From Pseudomonas fluorescens (GTDB lineage Bacteria > Pseudomonadota > Gammaproteobacteria > Pseudomonadales > Pseudomonadaceae), in the NCBI RefSeq assembly GCF_902498065.1, contig NZ_CABVIR010000002.1, positions 124,001 to 188,000 of the forward strand: 64,000 bases of DNA. Direction: 5' to 3'. The translations under genes and the position numbers were made by a program. Of the stretch, positions 8,040 to 16,352 are shown in pieces. The stretch's first letter is position 1. Each line of letters begins with the position of its first letter. The notes under the pieces were generated by a model. It saw only the letters and a program-made list of their open reading frames with translations. It searched no databases and had not been told where the DNA came from.

Positions 8040-8048
8040 ACAGCAATA

Positions 8049-9395
8049 ATGAAAAAACCACCGATGCTGAAGGGGCGGACCGATCCGGTTTTCGACCTGT
8101 TGGGCAAGTCACCCCACAAAGAGCGGCTTTCGGACTACCTCGCCCTGCTCAAACCGCTGGATGATCAAGGGCGCTATCGACCTTTCGGCGAGTTGCGTTA
8201 CCGCTGGGCGCCGGGGCTGGATTCGAGCCTGTGCTGGGCGCTGGTCAAGAAAGCCCGGATTGCTCAGTACTCAAGCCTTCTGCCACTGGGCGAACCGCTT
8301 CAGTGGGGCAACTTCGTGCTCACGCCGCTGGCGCAAAAAGCGATCTCCGCCGTCGATCGACAAGCGACTACGGCCGCGCTGGAATTCATGACCAGTCAGA
8401 TTGGCGAGCATGCGCACTTCAGCTATCTGCTCAACGATCTGATCGAAGACGAGGCGATCAGCAGCAGTCAGCTCGAAGGTGCGGCGACCACAACGCAGGT
8501 GGCCAAGGACATGCTCAAGCGCAAACGCCTGCCACGCACACCGGACGAGCGAATGGTGATCGGCAATTTCAAGATGATGAACTTCGCCTGGGAAAAGCGT
8601 TGTGAACCGCTGAGTGTCGAGCTGATTTCATCCATGCACCGGGTTGGCGTCGAGGGCATCGATGATGCTCAGTACTCGCCGGGGCAGTTCAGGGACAACG
8701 ATGACGTGGTGGTGCAGGACGGCGAAGGCAACACCGTTCATACGCCTCCTCCTGCCGCCGGGGTGCTGTCACGATTGCAATTGCTGTCGAAGTGGATCAA
8801 CCAGCCGCACAACGATCCCGAGCATGCGGAGTACCTTCACCCACTGATCAAAGGCATCGCGCTGCATTTTGCCTTGGGCTATGAGCATCCTTTCCGTGAT
8901 GGTAATGGCCGGGTCGCACGGGCGCTGTTTTACTGGTTCATGTTCAAGAATGACTTCTCGGCCTTTCGCTACATTGCGATCAGCATTTTGCTGCGTAACG
9001 CGCCGGTGAAATACGGGCGGTCTTATCTGAACACTGAAACCGATGACCTCGATCTGACGTATTTCATCGACTTTCAGTGTGCGGTCATCCTGCGGGCTGT
9101 CAGGGGTTTTACCGAGGCTTATCGGAAAAGTCTGGCGTATGCCGACAGCTTTGACCGCTGGTTGTTGGAGTCCGGTTTTTTTGAGCAATTGACCGAGAAG
9201 CAGCGTGCCGTATTTCAAGTGGCCAAGAGTGGGATGGCCAAGGAATTTACGGCGGTCAATGTAAAGGAAAATCTGGATTGCTCTTACAACACGGCATCGG
9301 CCACCCTGAACGGGTTGGTCGAGATGAACGTGTTCGAGAAGAGGAAGATGGGGCGCGAATGGGTGTTCTTTCTACGGGCTGGATCGACGAGCTGA
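8049..9395 (+). CDS. Fic-domain protein (putative AMPylase/deAMPylase), class II self-inhibited
   Basis: A 448-residue protein with the complete Fic active-site motif HPFRDGNGR (catalytic His280). Fic enzymes move AMP, or less often other groups, from a nucleotide onto hydroxyl side chains. An upstream inhibitory helix with S-x-x-x-E-G (S139 to G144, in SSSQLEG) marks a class II enzyme in which Glu143 blocks productive ATP binding, so it is probably self-restrained and needs no antitoxin. The N-terminal Fic_N-like region (about 110-170) precedes the core. The C-terminal about 80 residues (FTAVNVKENLDCSYNTASAT) look like a winged-helix DNA-binding domain. The gene stands alone between mexK and a convergent palindrome and is the most accessory-looking gene here. 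The target is unknown. Confidence 0.88.
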   Translation: MKKPPMLKGRTDPVFDLLGKSPHKERLSDYLALLKPLDDQGRYRPFGELRYRWAPGLDSSLCWALVKKARIAQYSSLLPLGEPLQWGNFVLTPLAQKAISAVDRQATTAALEFMTSQIGEHAHFSYLLNDLIEDEAISSSQLEGAATTTQVAKDMLKRKRLPRTPDERMVIGNFKMMNFAWEKRCEPLSVELISSMHRVGVEGIDDAQYSPGQFRDNDDVVVQDGEGNTVHTPPPAAGVLSRLQLLSKWINQPHNDPEHAEYLHPLIKGIALHFALGYEHPFRDGNGRVARALFYWFMFKNDFSAFRYIAISILLRNAPVKYGRSYLNTETDDLDLTYFIDFQCAVILRAVRGFTEAYRKSLAYADSFDRWLLESGFFEQLTEKQRAVFQVAKSGMAKEFTAVNVKENLDCSYNTASATLNGLVEMNVFEKRKMGREWVFFLRAGSTS

Positions 9396-9397
9396 TT

Positions 9398-9429
9398 CCT
9401 GTGGGAGCGAGCAGGCTCGCTCCCACAGG
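9398..9429. terminator. Perfect 15-bp palindrome, REP-type, bidirectional terminator candidate
   Basis: The arm CCTGTGGGAGCGAGC (9398-9412) is exactly inverted at 9415-9429 around a 2-base centre. It fills the gap between the convergent Fic and DUF4197 genes, two bases after the Fic stop. It is a single compact REP unit rather than a spaced pair and is well placed to end transcripts from both sides, although no long T-run follows. Confidence 0.65.
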
Positions 9430-9443
9430 CTCGGTCTTGAGGC

Positions 9444-10133
9444 TTAAAGCGTACCAAACACCTTCTTCGCCAGACTGGTCGCCGCAGCCGCCGGATTCTT
9501 GCGAATGGTTTCTTCCTGTTTGCCGATCATCTCGAACAGACCGTTCAGTGCCTGCTCGGTGACGTAGCTTTCGATGTTGGCATTTTTTGTATCGATCACG
9601 CCCATGGTCGCGGCTTGCCCGGCGAACGAGTTGTACTGCTTGGCCAGACCTACCTGGTCGGTGGCTTGCTTGACGATTGGCAGGAACTTGGCGCGGATCT
9701 GTTCGCGGCTGGTTTTATTCAGGTATTGAGTGGCCGAATCGTTACCGCCGCTGAGAATCCCTTTGGCATCCTCCACGCTCATTTTCTTCACTGCATCCAC
9801 AAGGATCGGCTGGGCCTGGGTCACGGCGGTTTCAGCCGCTTTGTTCATGCTGGTTTCCAGTTGATCCACCTGGTCACCCATGCCGAACTGCTTCATCTTG
9901 CTGGCGACCTTGCCCAGCTTGCCCGGCAGTTCGATTTTCACGTCCGGGTTGTTGCTGAACCCGCCCGGTGTACCGAGTTGTTTCACAGCCAGTTGCGCAC
10001 CTTGGGTCAGGGCATCCTTGAGGCCGCCGGTGGCGTCTTTTTGTGACAGGTCACTGAGCGACAGCGCCATGGCGCTGGCGGAAATCATCAAGCCTGCGCA
10101 GAGGCCGGCGAAGCGAAGGGTAGGGCGGAACAT
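9444..10133 (-). CDS. DUF4197-family exported protein
   Basis: About 229 residues. I chose the ATG at 10133 (MFRPTLRF) because AAGGA lies 7-8 bases upstream and a classical signal peptide follows at once (FAGLCAGLMISASAMA, probably cut before LSLS). An in-frame ATG 18 bases upstream at 10151 has no such site. The mature protein is helical and matches the DUF4197 family pattern (LKDALTQGAQLAVKQLG, GDQVDQLETSMNKAAE, ATQYLNKTSREQIRAKFLPI). The molecular function is unknown and the location is probably the periplasm. It converges with the Fic gene and is followed on the same strand by nothing. The YbaY and plsB genes lie upstream on this strand and may feed transcription into it. Confidence 0.82.
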   Translation of the reverse strand: MFRPTLRFAGLCAGLMISASAMALSLSDLSQKDATGGLKDALTQGAQLAVKQLGTPGGFSNNPDVKIELPGKLGKVASKMKQFGMGDQVDQLETSMNKAAETAVTQAQPILVDAVKKMSVEDAKGILSGGNDSATQYLNKTSREQIRAKFLPIVKQATDQVGLAKQYNSFAGQAATMGVIDTKNANIESYVTEQALNGLFEMIGKQEETIRKNPAAAATSLAKKVFGTL

Positions 10134-10175
10134 GGCGGCTTCCTTGTTCATAAAAAAGTGTTCAAAAAAATAGAA

Positions 10176-10574
10176 TTAACGGGCTGCGTCTACGCGGATT
10201 TTCAGTGGCTGCGGATCGCTGCCATCCAGCTGCACGGCGTGATGTTCGGTGGTGATGAACATCAGCTTGCCATCCAACTCGATGCGCGCGCTGACTGAAT
10301 AACGATGGCCCGGTTTGACCTGAGCCGGATCGTAGCTCAGATGAAAGGGTAATGGCACCTGACCCTTGACGGGGCCTTTCTGTTCGTCGAGGACCACGGC
10401 GGGGGCATCGGCCAGAGACACGTCCTGCAAGCTGACGCTCAGGATGGCGGTCGGCGGCAGGGCGATGCGCTGGAGGTAGAAGACTTCGCCATCAAGGCTG
10501 GTTTTGGCGGCGGGTTGCATCGATTGGCAGGCGCCGAGCAAAGCGGTCATGGCCAATAGAGTGAGTTTTTTCAT
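10176..10574 (-). CDS. YbaY-family lipoprotein
   Basis: 132 residues from the ATG at 10574, which has GGAG 7 bases upstream. A longer frame reaching 10754 would run into plsB and lacks a signal peptide. The start MKKLTLLAMTALLGAC is a lipoprotein signal with the acylated cysteine at residue 16. The mature part has the YbaY/YscW beta-sandwich pattern: LDGEVFYLQRIALPPTAILS, SLQDVS, then FHLSYDPAQVKPGHRYSVSA. Related proteins are outer-membrane or periplasmic lipoproteins of poorly defined role, some helping secretin assembly. It lies just downstream of plsB on the same strand, separated by a perfect palindrome. Confidence 0.82.
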   Translation of the reverse strand: MKKLTLLAMTALLGACQSMQPAAKTSLDGEVFYLQRIALPPTAILSVSLQDVSLADAPAVVLDEQKGPVKGQVPLPFHLSYDPAQVKPGHRYSVSARIELDGKLMFITTEHHAVQLDGSDPQPLKIRVDAAR

Positions 10575-10591
10575 CGTACATCTCCACTTGA

Positions 10592-10619
10592 TGCGGGAGC
10601 GAGCCGGCTCGCTCCCGCA
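10592..10619. terminator. Perfect 28-bp palindrome between plsB and the YbaY gene
   Basis: TGCGGGAGCGAGCC (10592-10605) is exactly mirrored by 10606-10619 with no spacer. It is a REP-like unit 10 bases after the plsB stop on the minus strand and just before the YbaY ribosome-binding site. It is likely to end or reduce plsB read-through and to stabilise the mRNA 3' end. Confidence 0.6.
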
Positions 10620-10629
10620 GAGTTTTGCG

Positions 10630-13131
10630 TTAGTTCTCGGGTTGTGTGGGGGCCAGATCCGCCGCATCTTCACTGCGATGCAACGCCACCTGACGGATCG
10701 ACAAACGAATCTCCGCCGGCAATACCCGTTTCGCCGCGCCTTCGGCCAGTTCACCGAGCAGTTCGTGATAGCTCAACTTGCCCGCTTCGTCGCGCTTGAG
10801 CACGTCGAGGTCGAGCATCGTCTGGATGAAGTGGCGGAACAGGCTCTTGTCGAAAAACTCCGGGGCGTTCAGGCCATGCAGGATCGACAGGCGCTGGGCC
10901 ATCACCGTGCACAGGTCCTCCAGCTCTTCGGCGCTGATGCTGTTCTGGCCGCTGTTGAGCAGCAGGGAAACCGTCATGTAGAAGCGCTGCAAGGTCTGGG
11001 CGATGCTCTTCGACAGCAGCGTCAGCAGCACGAAATGCCGCGAACTTGGCGCCGGGCGCAGATAAACGTCGTTCTCGAAACGCAACAGGCCTTGCTCGAC
11101 GAACGCTTCGAGCCATTGATCAATCACTGCATCCAGTTCGTCCAGCGACCAGCGAATGAACAGCTCCGATTGCAGGTACGGATACAGCGCGCGGGTGTAG
11201 CGCAGGATCTGCTCACGGCTCATGCGTGAGGCGCTCTGGAAGAAGCTCGCCAGCAGCGCCGGCAACGCGAAAATGTGCAGCACGTTGTTGCGGTAGTAGG
11301 TCATCAGGACGGCGTTTTGCTCGTCCAGGTACAGAATTTTGCCCAGCGCATCGCTCTGCTCGGACAACAGGTCCATGTCCTTCACATGCTCGATCAACGC
11401 GCGCCCGTCACCTTCCGGCAGCGTGGTGTGTGGCGAGTACGGAACCTTGCGCAACAGCGCCAGATACAGATCGAGCACCCGCGCCATGGCCCGATCATCC
11501 AGCGCGAGGCGGCTGGTGGACAGCAATGCCAACGCCACGAGGTTGACCGGGTTGATCGCCGCTGCTTCGTTCAGGTGCTGCGCGACTTTCTCGCCGAGGC
11601 GGTTGGTGGTTTCGTTGAGCCACGCCGGTTTGAACTGCGGGCTGAGTTCCTGTTGACGCCAGTCCGGCTGCTCGCTGTCGAGGAATTCCGCCAGTTTGAT
11701 CGGCTCGCCGAAGTTCACCGCCACTTGACCGAAGCGCTGCTTGAGCGCGCCGATGACTTTGAAGATGTCGAAGATCGATTCTTTCTTTTTGCTCGCGCCG
11801 CGCAGTTCACCGAGGTAAGTCCGGCCTTCAAGCACGCGCTCGTAGCCGATGTAGACCGGCACGAACACGATCGGCATGCGCGACGAACGCAGGAAGCTGC
11901 GCAGGGTGATCGCGAGCATCCCGGTTTTCGGTTGCAGCATGCGTCCGGTGCGCGAGCGGCCGCCCTCTACGAAGTACTCGACCGGAAAGCCTTTGGTGAA
12001 CAGGGTGTGCAGGTATTCGTTGAACACCGAGGTGTACAGCGGGTTGCCCTTGAACGTGCGGCGCATGAAGAACGCGCCGCCACGGCGCAGCAGGCTGCCG
12101 ATCACCGGCATGTTGAGGTTGATCCCGGCGGCGATGTGCGGCGGGGTCAGGCCATTGCGGAACAGCAGGTACGAAAGCAGCAGGTAGTCGATGTGGCTGC
12201 GATGGCACGGCACGTAGATCACTTCGTGACCTTGGGCGACTTTCTGCACGCCTTCGATGTGGTTGACCTTGATCCCGTCGTAAATCTTGTTCCAGAACCA
12301 GCTCAGCACCACTTCCAGAAAGCGAATCGCGGTGTAGGTGTAGTCCGAGGCGATTTCGTTGCCGTAGCGCAGGGCCTGGGCCTTGGCTTTCTCCGGGGAG
12401 ATGTTTTCGCGCTCGGCTTCATCGAGGATCGCTTGCTTGACCAGCGGCTGATTCAGCAGGCCTTTGACCAGGTTGCGGCGGTGGGAAATGTCCGGGCCGA
12501 TCACGGCGGCTTTGAGGTTGCGGAAGTGCACCCGCAAGATGCGCTGGGCCATGCGCACGGTGCGCTCGTGGCCCTTGTTGTGGTCGATCAGTTCGCGCAA
12601 GTGGATCGGCGCGGAGAACTGCACGCGGGTCTTGCGTCCCAGCACGATGATGCTCAGCAAGCGCCGCAGGCGCCCGGTAACCGCCCAGCTGTCGGCGAAC
12701 AGCAGTTTCCACGGGCTTGACTCGCTGTCCGGCGACTGGCCCCAGAACACGCTGACCGGAATGATCTGCGCGTCTTCGGCGGCATTCTGACTCAGGGCGC
12801 TGACCAGGCGGGTCAGGGTCGGCGGCGCGCCGCGTTTGTCCTGGCGGCCGAGCCAGTCGGGCTCCGGTGTCAGGTAAAAGAACGCGGCGGGTTCCAGCAG
12901 GTTGCCGACAGACACCGGCAGCACCGGGCGCGGCAGGCCCGCCTTGCTGCATTCGGTGTCGACCACGGCGAGGTCGGTCAGCGAAGGGTTTTGCAGGACA
13001 TAGAACACCGGTCGGCTGCGGTCGAGGTTGAGGGTGAACGACGACTGATTGATCGTCTCTGAGCGAACCCAGAGATAGAGCAGTCGGCGCAGGGTGCCAA
13101 ACACAAGACGGCGGAACGGGGAACGGGTCAT
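10630..13131 (-). CDS. plsB: Glycerol-3-phosphate 1-O-acyltransferase PlsB
   Basis: An 833-residue inner-membrane enzyme that acylates glycerol-3-phosphate at sn-1 with acyl-ACP or acyl-CoA, the first step of phospholipid synthesis. The catalytic HX4D motif is HRSHID (His310 to Asp315). The glycerol-phosphate binding blocks [10 protein letters not shown] and [14 protein letters not shown] follow, then the [14 protein letters not shown] segment, in the family order. The length fits the long gamma-proteobacterial PlsB (about 800-840 residues). The preceding gap of about 230 bases to the divergent cold-shock gene should hold its promoter. PlsB feeds the phosphatidate that CdsA (34371-35177) activates. 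Confidence 0.95.
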   Translation of the reverse strand: MTRSPFRRLVFGTLRRLLYLWVRSETINQSSFTLNLDRSRPVFYVLQNPSLTDLAVVDTECSKAGLPRPVLPVSVGNLLEPAAFFYLTPEPDWLGRQDKRGAPPTLTRLVSALSQNAAEDAQIIPVSVFWGQSPDSESSPWKLLFADSWAVTGRLRRLLSIIVLGRKTRVQFSAPIHLRELIDHNKGHERTVRMAQRILRVHFRNLKAAVIGPDISHRRNLVKGLLNQPLVKQAILDEAERENISPEKAKAQALRYGNEIASDYTYTAIRFLEVVLSWFWNKIYDGIKVNHIEGVQKVAQGHEVIYVPCHRSHIDYLLLSYLLFRNGLTPPHIAAGINLNMPVIGSLLRRGGAFFMRRTFKGNPLYTSVFNEYLHTLFTKGFPVEYFVEGGRSRTGRMLQPKTGMLAITLRSFLRSSRMPIVFVPVYIGYERVLEGRTYLGELRGASKKKESIFDIFKVIGALKQRFGQVAVNFGEPIKLAEFLDSEQPDWRQQELSPQFKPAWLNETTNRLGEKVAQHLNEAAAINPVNLVALALLSTSRLALDDRAMARVLDLYLALLRKVPYSPHTTLPEGDGRALIEHVKDMDLLSEQSDALGKILYLDEQNAVLMTYYRNNVLHIFALPALLASFFQSASRMSREQILRYTRALYPYLQSELFIRWSLDELDAVIDQWLEAFVEQGLLRFENDVYLRPAPSSRHFVLLTLLSKSIAQTLQRFYMTVSLLLNSGQNSISAEELEDLCTVMAQRLSILHGLNAPEFFDKSLFRHFIQTMLDLDVLKRDEAGKLSYHELLGELAEGAAKRVLPAEIRLSIRQVALHRSEDAADLAPTQPEN

Positions 13132-13232
13132 ACGGCTTCTGCGTGAGTGAATAAAACCGAGCGTTTGCTCGGGCGGTCGATAGTGTGCCGGATTAGGCGA
13201 AAATCGGCAAAAAAGCGCCTAAGTAAAGTGAG

Positions 13233-13260
13233 TTGAGAGTTTTCATGCCTGTCATATACT
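13233..13260 (+). promoter_or_regulatory. Sigma-70-type promoter of the cold-shock gene
   Basis: TTGAGA (13233-13238) and TATACT (13255-13260) are separated by 16 bases. This predicts a start near 13267 and an untranslated leader of about 100 bases, typical of cold-shock mRNAs whose leader folding controls translation. Confidence 0.6.
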
Positions 13261-13365
13261 CGGCGAGCCCGCACTGGCCAGACAGTGGCACCGATCAGTG
13301 CAAGCAATGTTCCCGAGGCTTTCCTGCGAAAAGCCCGATCAATAATAAAAAAGGAGTATGAACAG

Positions 13366-13575
13366 ATGGCAACGCGCGAAACCGGCAATGTGAAGTGGTT
13401 CAACGACGCCAAGGGTTATGGCTTTATTCAACGCGAAGACGGGGTGGACGTGTTCGTGCACTACCGCGCGATTCGCGGCGAAGGGCACCGCTCGCTGGCT
13501 GAAGGTCAGCAGGTTGAATATGCCGTGGTGACCGGCGAGAAAGGCTTGCAGGCTGAGGATGTGGTGGGGCTGTAA
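13366..13575 (+). CDS. Cold-shock-domain protein (Csp family)
   Basis: A 69-residue OB-fold nucleic-acid-binding protein, the usual Csp length. RNP1 is KGYGFI within [12 protein letters not shown], and RNP2 is VFVHY. The start at 13366 is preceded by AAGGAG (13351-13356). An in-frame ATG 81 bases upstream would add an untypical basic tail and lies in the leader. Csp proteins melt RNA structure during cold shock or growth resumption. The RNP2 tail reads VHYRAI rather than the common VHFSAI, so it is a divergent member, and cold induction is not certain. It is divergent from plsB and convergent with the small hypothetical gene behind a REPIN. Confidence 0.9.
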   Translation: MATRETGNVKWFNDAKGYGFIQREDGVDVFVHYRAIRGEGHRSLAEGQQVEYAVVTGEKGLQAEDVVGL

Positions 13576-13603
13576 ACCCACTCTTCAGAACACCAAAGAC
13601 CAC

Positions 13604-13693
13604 TGTGGGAGCGAGCTTGCTCGCGATTGCGGTGTGTCAGCCACAGTTGATGTCGACTGACACGCCCCCATCGCGAGCAAGCTCGCTCCCACA
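13604..13693. repeat. REPIN: exact 24-bp inverted REP pair
   Basis: The unit at 13604-13627 (TGTGGGAGCGAGCTTGCTCG onward) is repeated exactly in inverse orientation at 13670-13693, with about 42 bases between. It lies between the convergent cold-shock gene and the small hypothetical gene. The pair could fold into one long cruciform or hairpin. Confidence 0.88.
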
Positions 13694-13709
13694 GGTTTTG
13701 TGTACTGTC

Positions 13710-14087
13710 TTAAGCGGTTTTCCAGGTGATCTCTTCTTCGCCATCGGCACTGATGCGCATCCAGCGATCCGCTGTCTCTTCACCTTCTTCCTCGACCCAA
13801 CTGCCCGGCGCACAACGCACTTCGACGTTCAGCGCGGCAAACGCGGCGCGGGCGCAGGCGATGTCGTCTTCCCACGGGGTCTGGTCGCTTTCCAGGTACA
13901 AGCTGTTCCATTTTCCTACAGCTTTCGGCAGCCAGGTCACCGGCACGCTACCGGCCTTGCACTTGTAGGTCTGACCTTTCTGAACCCAGTCGGTGCACGG
14001 GCCCAAAGCTTCGCCGAGCCACGTGGCAACGGCCTTGTAGTCGACGTCGGCGTCTTTCAGGTAAATCTCGATATCGGGTTGGCGCAT
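13710..14087 (-). CDS. Small conserved hypothetical protein
   Basis: 125 residues from the ATG at 14087 (MRQPDIEIYL), which has GAGGA 5 bases upstream. A longer frame to 14159 starts in sequence without family character. The protein is acidic and soluble, has no signal or membrane segment, and contains Cys and Trp residues in TDWVQKGQTYKCKAG, GKWNSLYLES and DDIACARAAFAALN. I do not recognise a functional domain. It sits between the cold-shock gene and rlmA, an arrangement I recall from other pseudomonads, so it is probably a real conserved gene. Confidence 0.65.
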   Translation of the reverse strand: MRQPDIEIYLKDADVDYKAVATWLGEALGPCTDWVQKGQTYKCKAGSVPVTWLPKAVGKWNSLYLESDQTPWEDDIACARAAFAALNVEVRCAPGSWVEEEGEETADRWMRISADGEEEITWKTA

Positions 14088-14162
14088 GGATGTCCTCACT
14101 GCGGGTCTGAAAAATCCATTCGCGGATTTAGCCGGCCTCAAGCTGTTGCTCAAGACCAAAAA

Positions 14163-14975
14163 TTAAGATTGAAGAACAAAGTAATCGTAGCGCATCGAAA
14201 CGGTGACCTCGAACGGCTCGGCCTGCTCGATGACCGCTGTCCGGCGTTCGGCACTGGCGCGCCAGCCGTGGGGTGTCATGGCCAACAGGTTGGCGCGATC
14301 CTGACCATTTGAAAGCGTCAGTTTGAACTCCAGGGTTTCACTGTGTTGCAGCGCCATGCCTTCCGGCACCAAGGCCAGATGCTTGTCGTCGGTGTACTCG
14401 CGCACTTCATCGTAGAGCCGTTCGCGCAATTCCATCAGATGGCCGCTGGTCGGCCCGACTTTCATCAAGCCGCCGCCGGGGCTGAGCAAGCGCTTGGCTT
14501 CTTCCCAGTCCAGCGGGCTGAAGACGCTGGCAAGAAACTGGCAACTGCCAGACGCCAACGGCACCCGCGCCATGCTGGCGATCAACCAGGTCAGCTGCGG
14601 GTTGCGTTTGCAGGCGCGTTTGACCGCTTCCCGGGAGATGTCCAGCGCGTAACCGTCGGCATTCGGCAAGGCTTCGGCGATTTGCGCGGTGTAGTAACCC
14701 TCGCCACAACCGATGTCGAGCCAGCGCTGCGGCGCGTATTGCGCTGCCAGTTCTGCCAGTCGCTTGGCCACCGGCGCATAGTGGCCGGCGTTCAGGAAAT
14801 CGCGACGGGCTTCGACCATCGCCAGGTTATCCCCAGGGTCGCGGCTGTTTTTGTGCTGCACCGGCAACAGGTTCAGGTAACCCTGGCGCGCGCGGTCAAA
14901 ACGATGCCCGGCGGGGCAGGCCACGCCGTTGTCCACCGCGTTCAGCGGTTCGCTGCAGATCGGGCAGGCGAGCAT
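14163..14975 (-). CDS. rlmA: 23S rRNA (guanine745-N1)-methyltransferase RlmA-type
   Basis: A 270-residue SAM-dependent rRNA methyltransferase. It begins with a treble-clef zinc finger, CPIC...CPAGH (Cys4, Cys7, Cys20, His24), the RlmA hallmark for binding the 23S rRNA hairpin. The SAM motif WLDIGCGEGYYT is at about residues 85-97, and the segment FSPLDWEEAKRLLSPGG lies near the methylation pocket. Gamma-proteobacterial members methylate N1 of G745. The start codon overlaps the dapE stop by one base (TGATG), so the two genes are translationally coupled. Confidence 0.88.
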   Translation of the reverse strand: MLACPICSEPLNAVDNGVACPAGHRFDRARQGYLNLLPVQHKNSRDPGDNLAMVEARRDFLNAGHYAPVAKRLAELAAQYAPQRWLDIGCGEGYYTAQIAEALPNADGYALDISREAVKRACKRNPQLTWLIASMARVPLASGSCQFLASVFSPLDWEEAKRLLSPGGGLMKVGPTSGHLMELRERLYDEVREYTDDKHLALVPEGMALQHSETLEFKLTLSNGQDRANLLAMTPHGWRASAERRTAVIEQAEPFEVTVSMRYDYFVLQS

Positions 14976-16126
14976 CAGGCGAGCAACTTGATCAGGGTCT
15001 GGTAGTAGATTTCGGTCAGCACATCGAGGTCGGCGGCCAGTACGCGTTCATTGACCTGGTGGATCGTCGCGTTGACCGGGCCCAGTTCAACCACTTGTGT
15101 GCCCATGGTCGCGATGAAGCGGCCGTCGGAGGTGCCACCGCTGGTGGACGCCTTGGTGTCGCGCCCCGTGATGTCCTTGATGCTCGACGCCACGGCATCC
15201 AGCAACGCGCCTGGTTCGGTGAGGAACGGCAGGCCGGACAGCGCCCAGTCGATGTGCCAGTCCAGGCCATGCTTGTCGAGGATGTCGGCAACGCGCTTCT
15301 GCAAGCCTTCGACGGTGGATTCGGTGGAGAAGCGGAAGTTGAACACCGCCACCAGATCACCCGGGATCACGTTGGTCGCGCCGGTACCGGAATTCACGTT
15401 GGAAATCTGGAAACTGGTCGGCGGGAAGAAATCGTTGCCATGGTCCCAGTGCTCGGCAGCCAGTTCGGCCAGCGCCGGGGCGGCGAGGTGGATCGGGTTC
15501 TTGGCCAGGTGCGGATAGGCCACGTGACCCTGCACACCGTGTACGGTCAGTTTGGCGCCAAGGGAACCGCGACGGCCGTTCTTGACCACGTCACCCACCA
15601 GCGTGGTGCTCGACGGTTCGCCGACGATGCACCAGTCCAGGCGTTCCTTTCGCGCTGCAAGGCGCTCGACGACCGCCTTGGTGCCGTGATGCGCCGGGCC
15701 CTCTTCATCGCTGGTGATCAGGAACGCGACCTTGCCCTTGTGATCCGGGTAGTCGGCGACGAAACGCTCGGCTGCCACGGTCATGGAGGCGAGGCTGCCT
15801 TTCATGTCCGCCGCGCCACGGCCGCAGAGCATGCCGTGTTCGTCGATCAGCGCGTTGAACGGGTCGATCTGCCAGGCCGTTACCGGGCCGGTCGGGACCA
15901 CGTCGGTGTGACCGGCGAAGCACAGCACCGGGCCATCGTGTTTACCGTGGGTGGCCCAGAAGTTATCCACATCTTCGATGCGCATCGGTTCCAGGGTGAA
16001 ACCGGCATCGCCCAGGCGCTGCATCATCTGCTTCTGGCAATCGGCGTCCAGCGGCGTCACGGACGGACGGCGGATCAGGTCGATGGCGAGTTGAAGGGTC
16101 GGCGAAAGGTCGGCGTGGGCCGTCAT
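14975..16126 (-). CDS. dapE: Succinyl-diaminopimelate desuccinylase DapE
   Basis: 383 residues from the ATG at 16126 ([12 protein letters not shown]), which has CGGAG 7 bases upstream. A longer frame to 16210 overlaps a REP element and lacks family similarity. DapE is a cytoplasmic M20 metallohydrolase that releases succinate from N-succinyl-LL-diaminopimelate, the penultimate step to meso-DAP for peptidoglycan and lysine. Metal and catalytic blocks are in order: FAGHTDVVP (His, Asp), [12 protein letters not shown] (bridging Asp) and [12 protein letters not shown] (catalytic Glu pair), with a late histidine in [10 protein letters not shown]. Its partners dapD (21815-22849) and dapC (25102-26301) are on the same strand within 10 kb. 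Confidence 0.95.
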   Translation of the reverse strand: MTAHADLSPTLQLAIDLIRRPSVTPLDADCQKQMMQRLGDAGFTLEPMRIEDVDNFWATHGKHDGPVLCFAGHTDVVPTGPVTAWQIDPFNALIDEHGMLCGRGAADMKGSLASMTVAAERFVADYPDHKGKVAFLITSDEEGPAHHGTKAVVERLAARKERLDWCIVGEPSSTTLVGDVVKNGRRGSLGAKLTVHGVQGHVAYPHLAKNPIHLAAPALAELAAEHWDHGNDFFPPTSFQISNVNSGTGATNVIPGDLVAVFNFRFSTESTVEGLQKRVADILDKHGLDWHIDWALSGLPFLTEPGALLDAVASSIKDITGRDTKASTSGGTSDGRFIATMGTQVVELGPVNATIHQVNERVLAADLDVLTEIYYQTLIKLLA

Positions 16127-16166
16127 GGAAAAACTCCGGAGATCATGAATGTGGGCGCGGACTAAA

Positions 16167-16261
16167 TGTGGGAGCCAGCCTGCTGGCGATGGCGGTGTGG
16201 CAGTCAACATAAATGGTGATTGTTACATTGCCATCGCCGGCAAGCCGGTCTCGCTCCCACA
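16167..16261. repeat. REPIN (GGAGCCAGC-type) between ndvB and dapE
   Basis: TGTGGGAGCCAGCCTGCTGG onward (from 16167) and CCATCGCCGGCAAGCCGG onward (to 16261) are diverged inverted copies with about 40 bases between. The first arm carries CCAGC instead of CGAGC, a different REP subtype from most others in this window. It lies in the dapE 5' region, where transcription from ndvB would otherwise run on. Confidence 0.75.
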
Positions 16262-16352
16262 GGGATGGATATCACGCCAAGCCCTGCAAAATGGCGGTTA
16301 TCTTAAAGCAAAACGGCGGCCATTGGCCGCCGTTTAGTGCATCTGCAAAGAT

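Noticed and set aside
8049..9395. Fic gene as part of a Fic/antitoxin (FicTA) toxin-antitoxin pair
   Set aside because: No small antitoxin gene lies upstream. The inhibitory S-x-x-x-E-G motif is inside the protein itself, which marks the self-contained class II.
11275..12720. 481-codon plus-strand open frame opposite plsB
   Set aside because: Shadow of plsB. Its translation is compositionally biased and no start signal is visible.
13604..13693. REP pairs as a CRISPR array or phage attachment sites
   Set aside because: The units are inverted pairs rather than regularly spaced direct repeats, occur singly between genes, and have no cas or integrase genes nearby.
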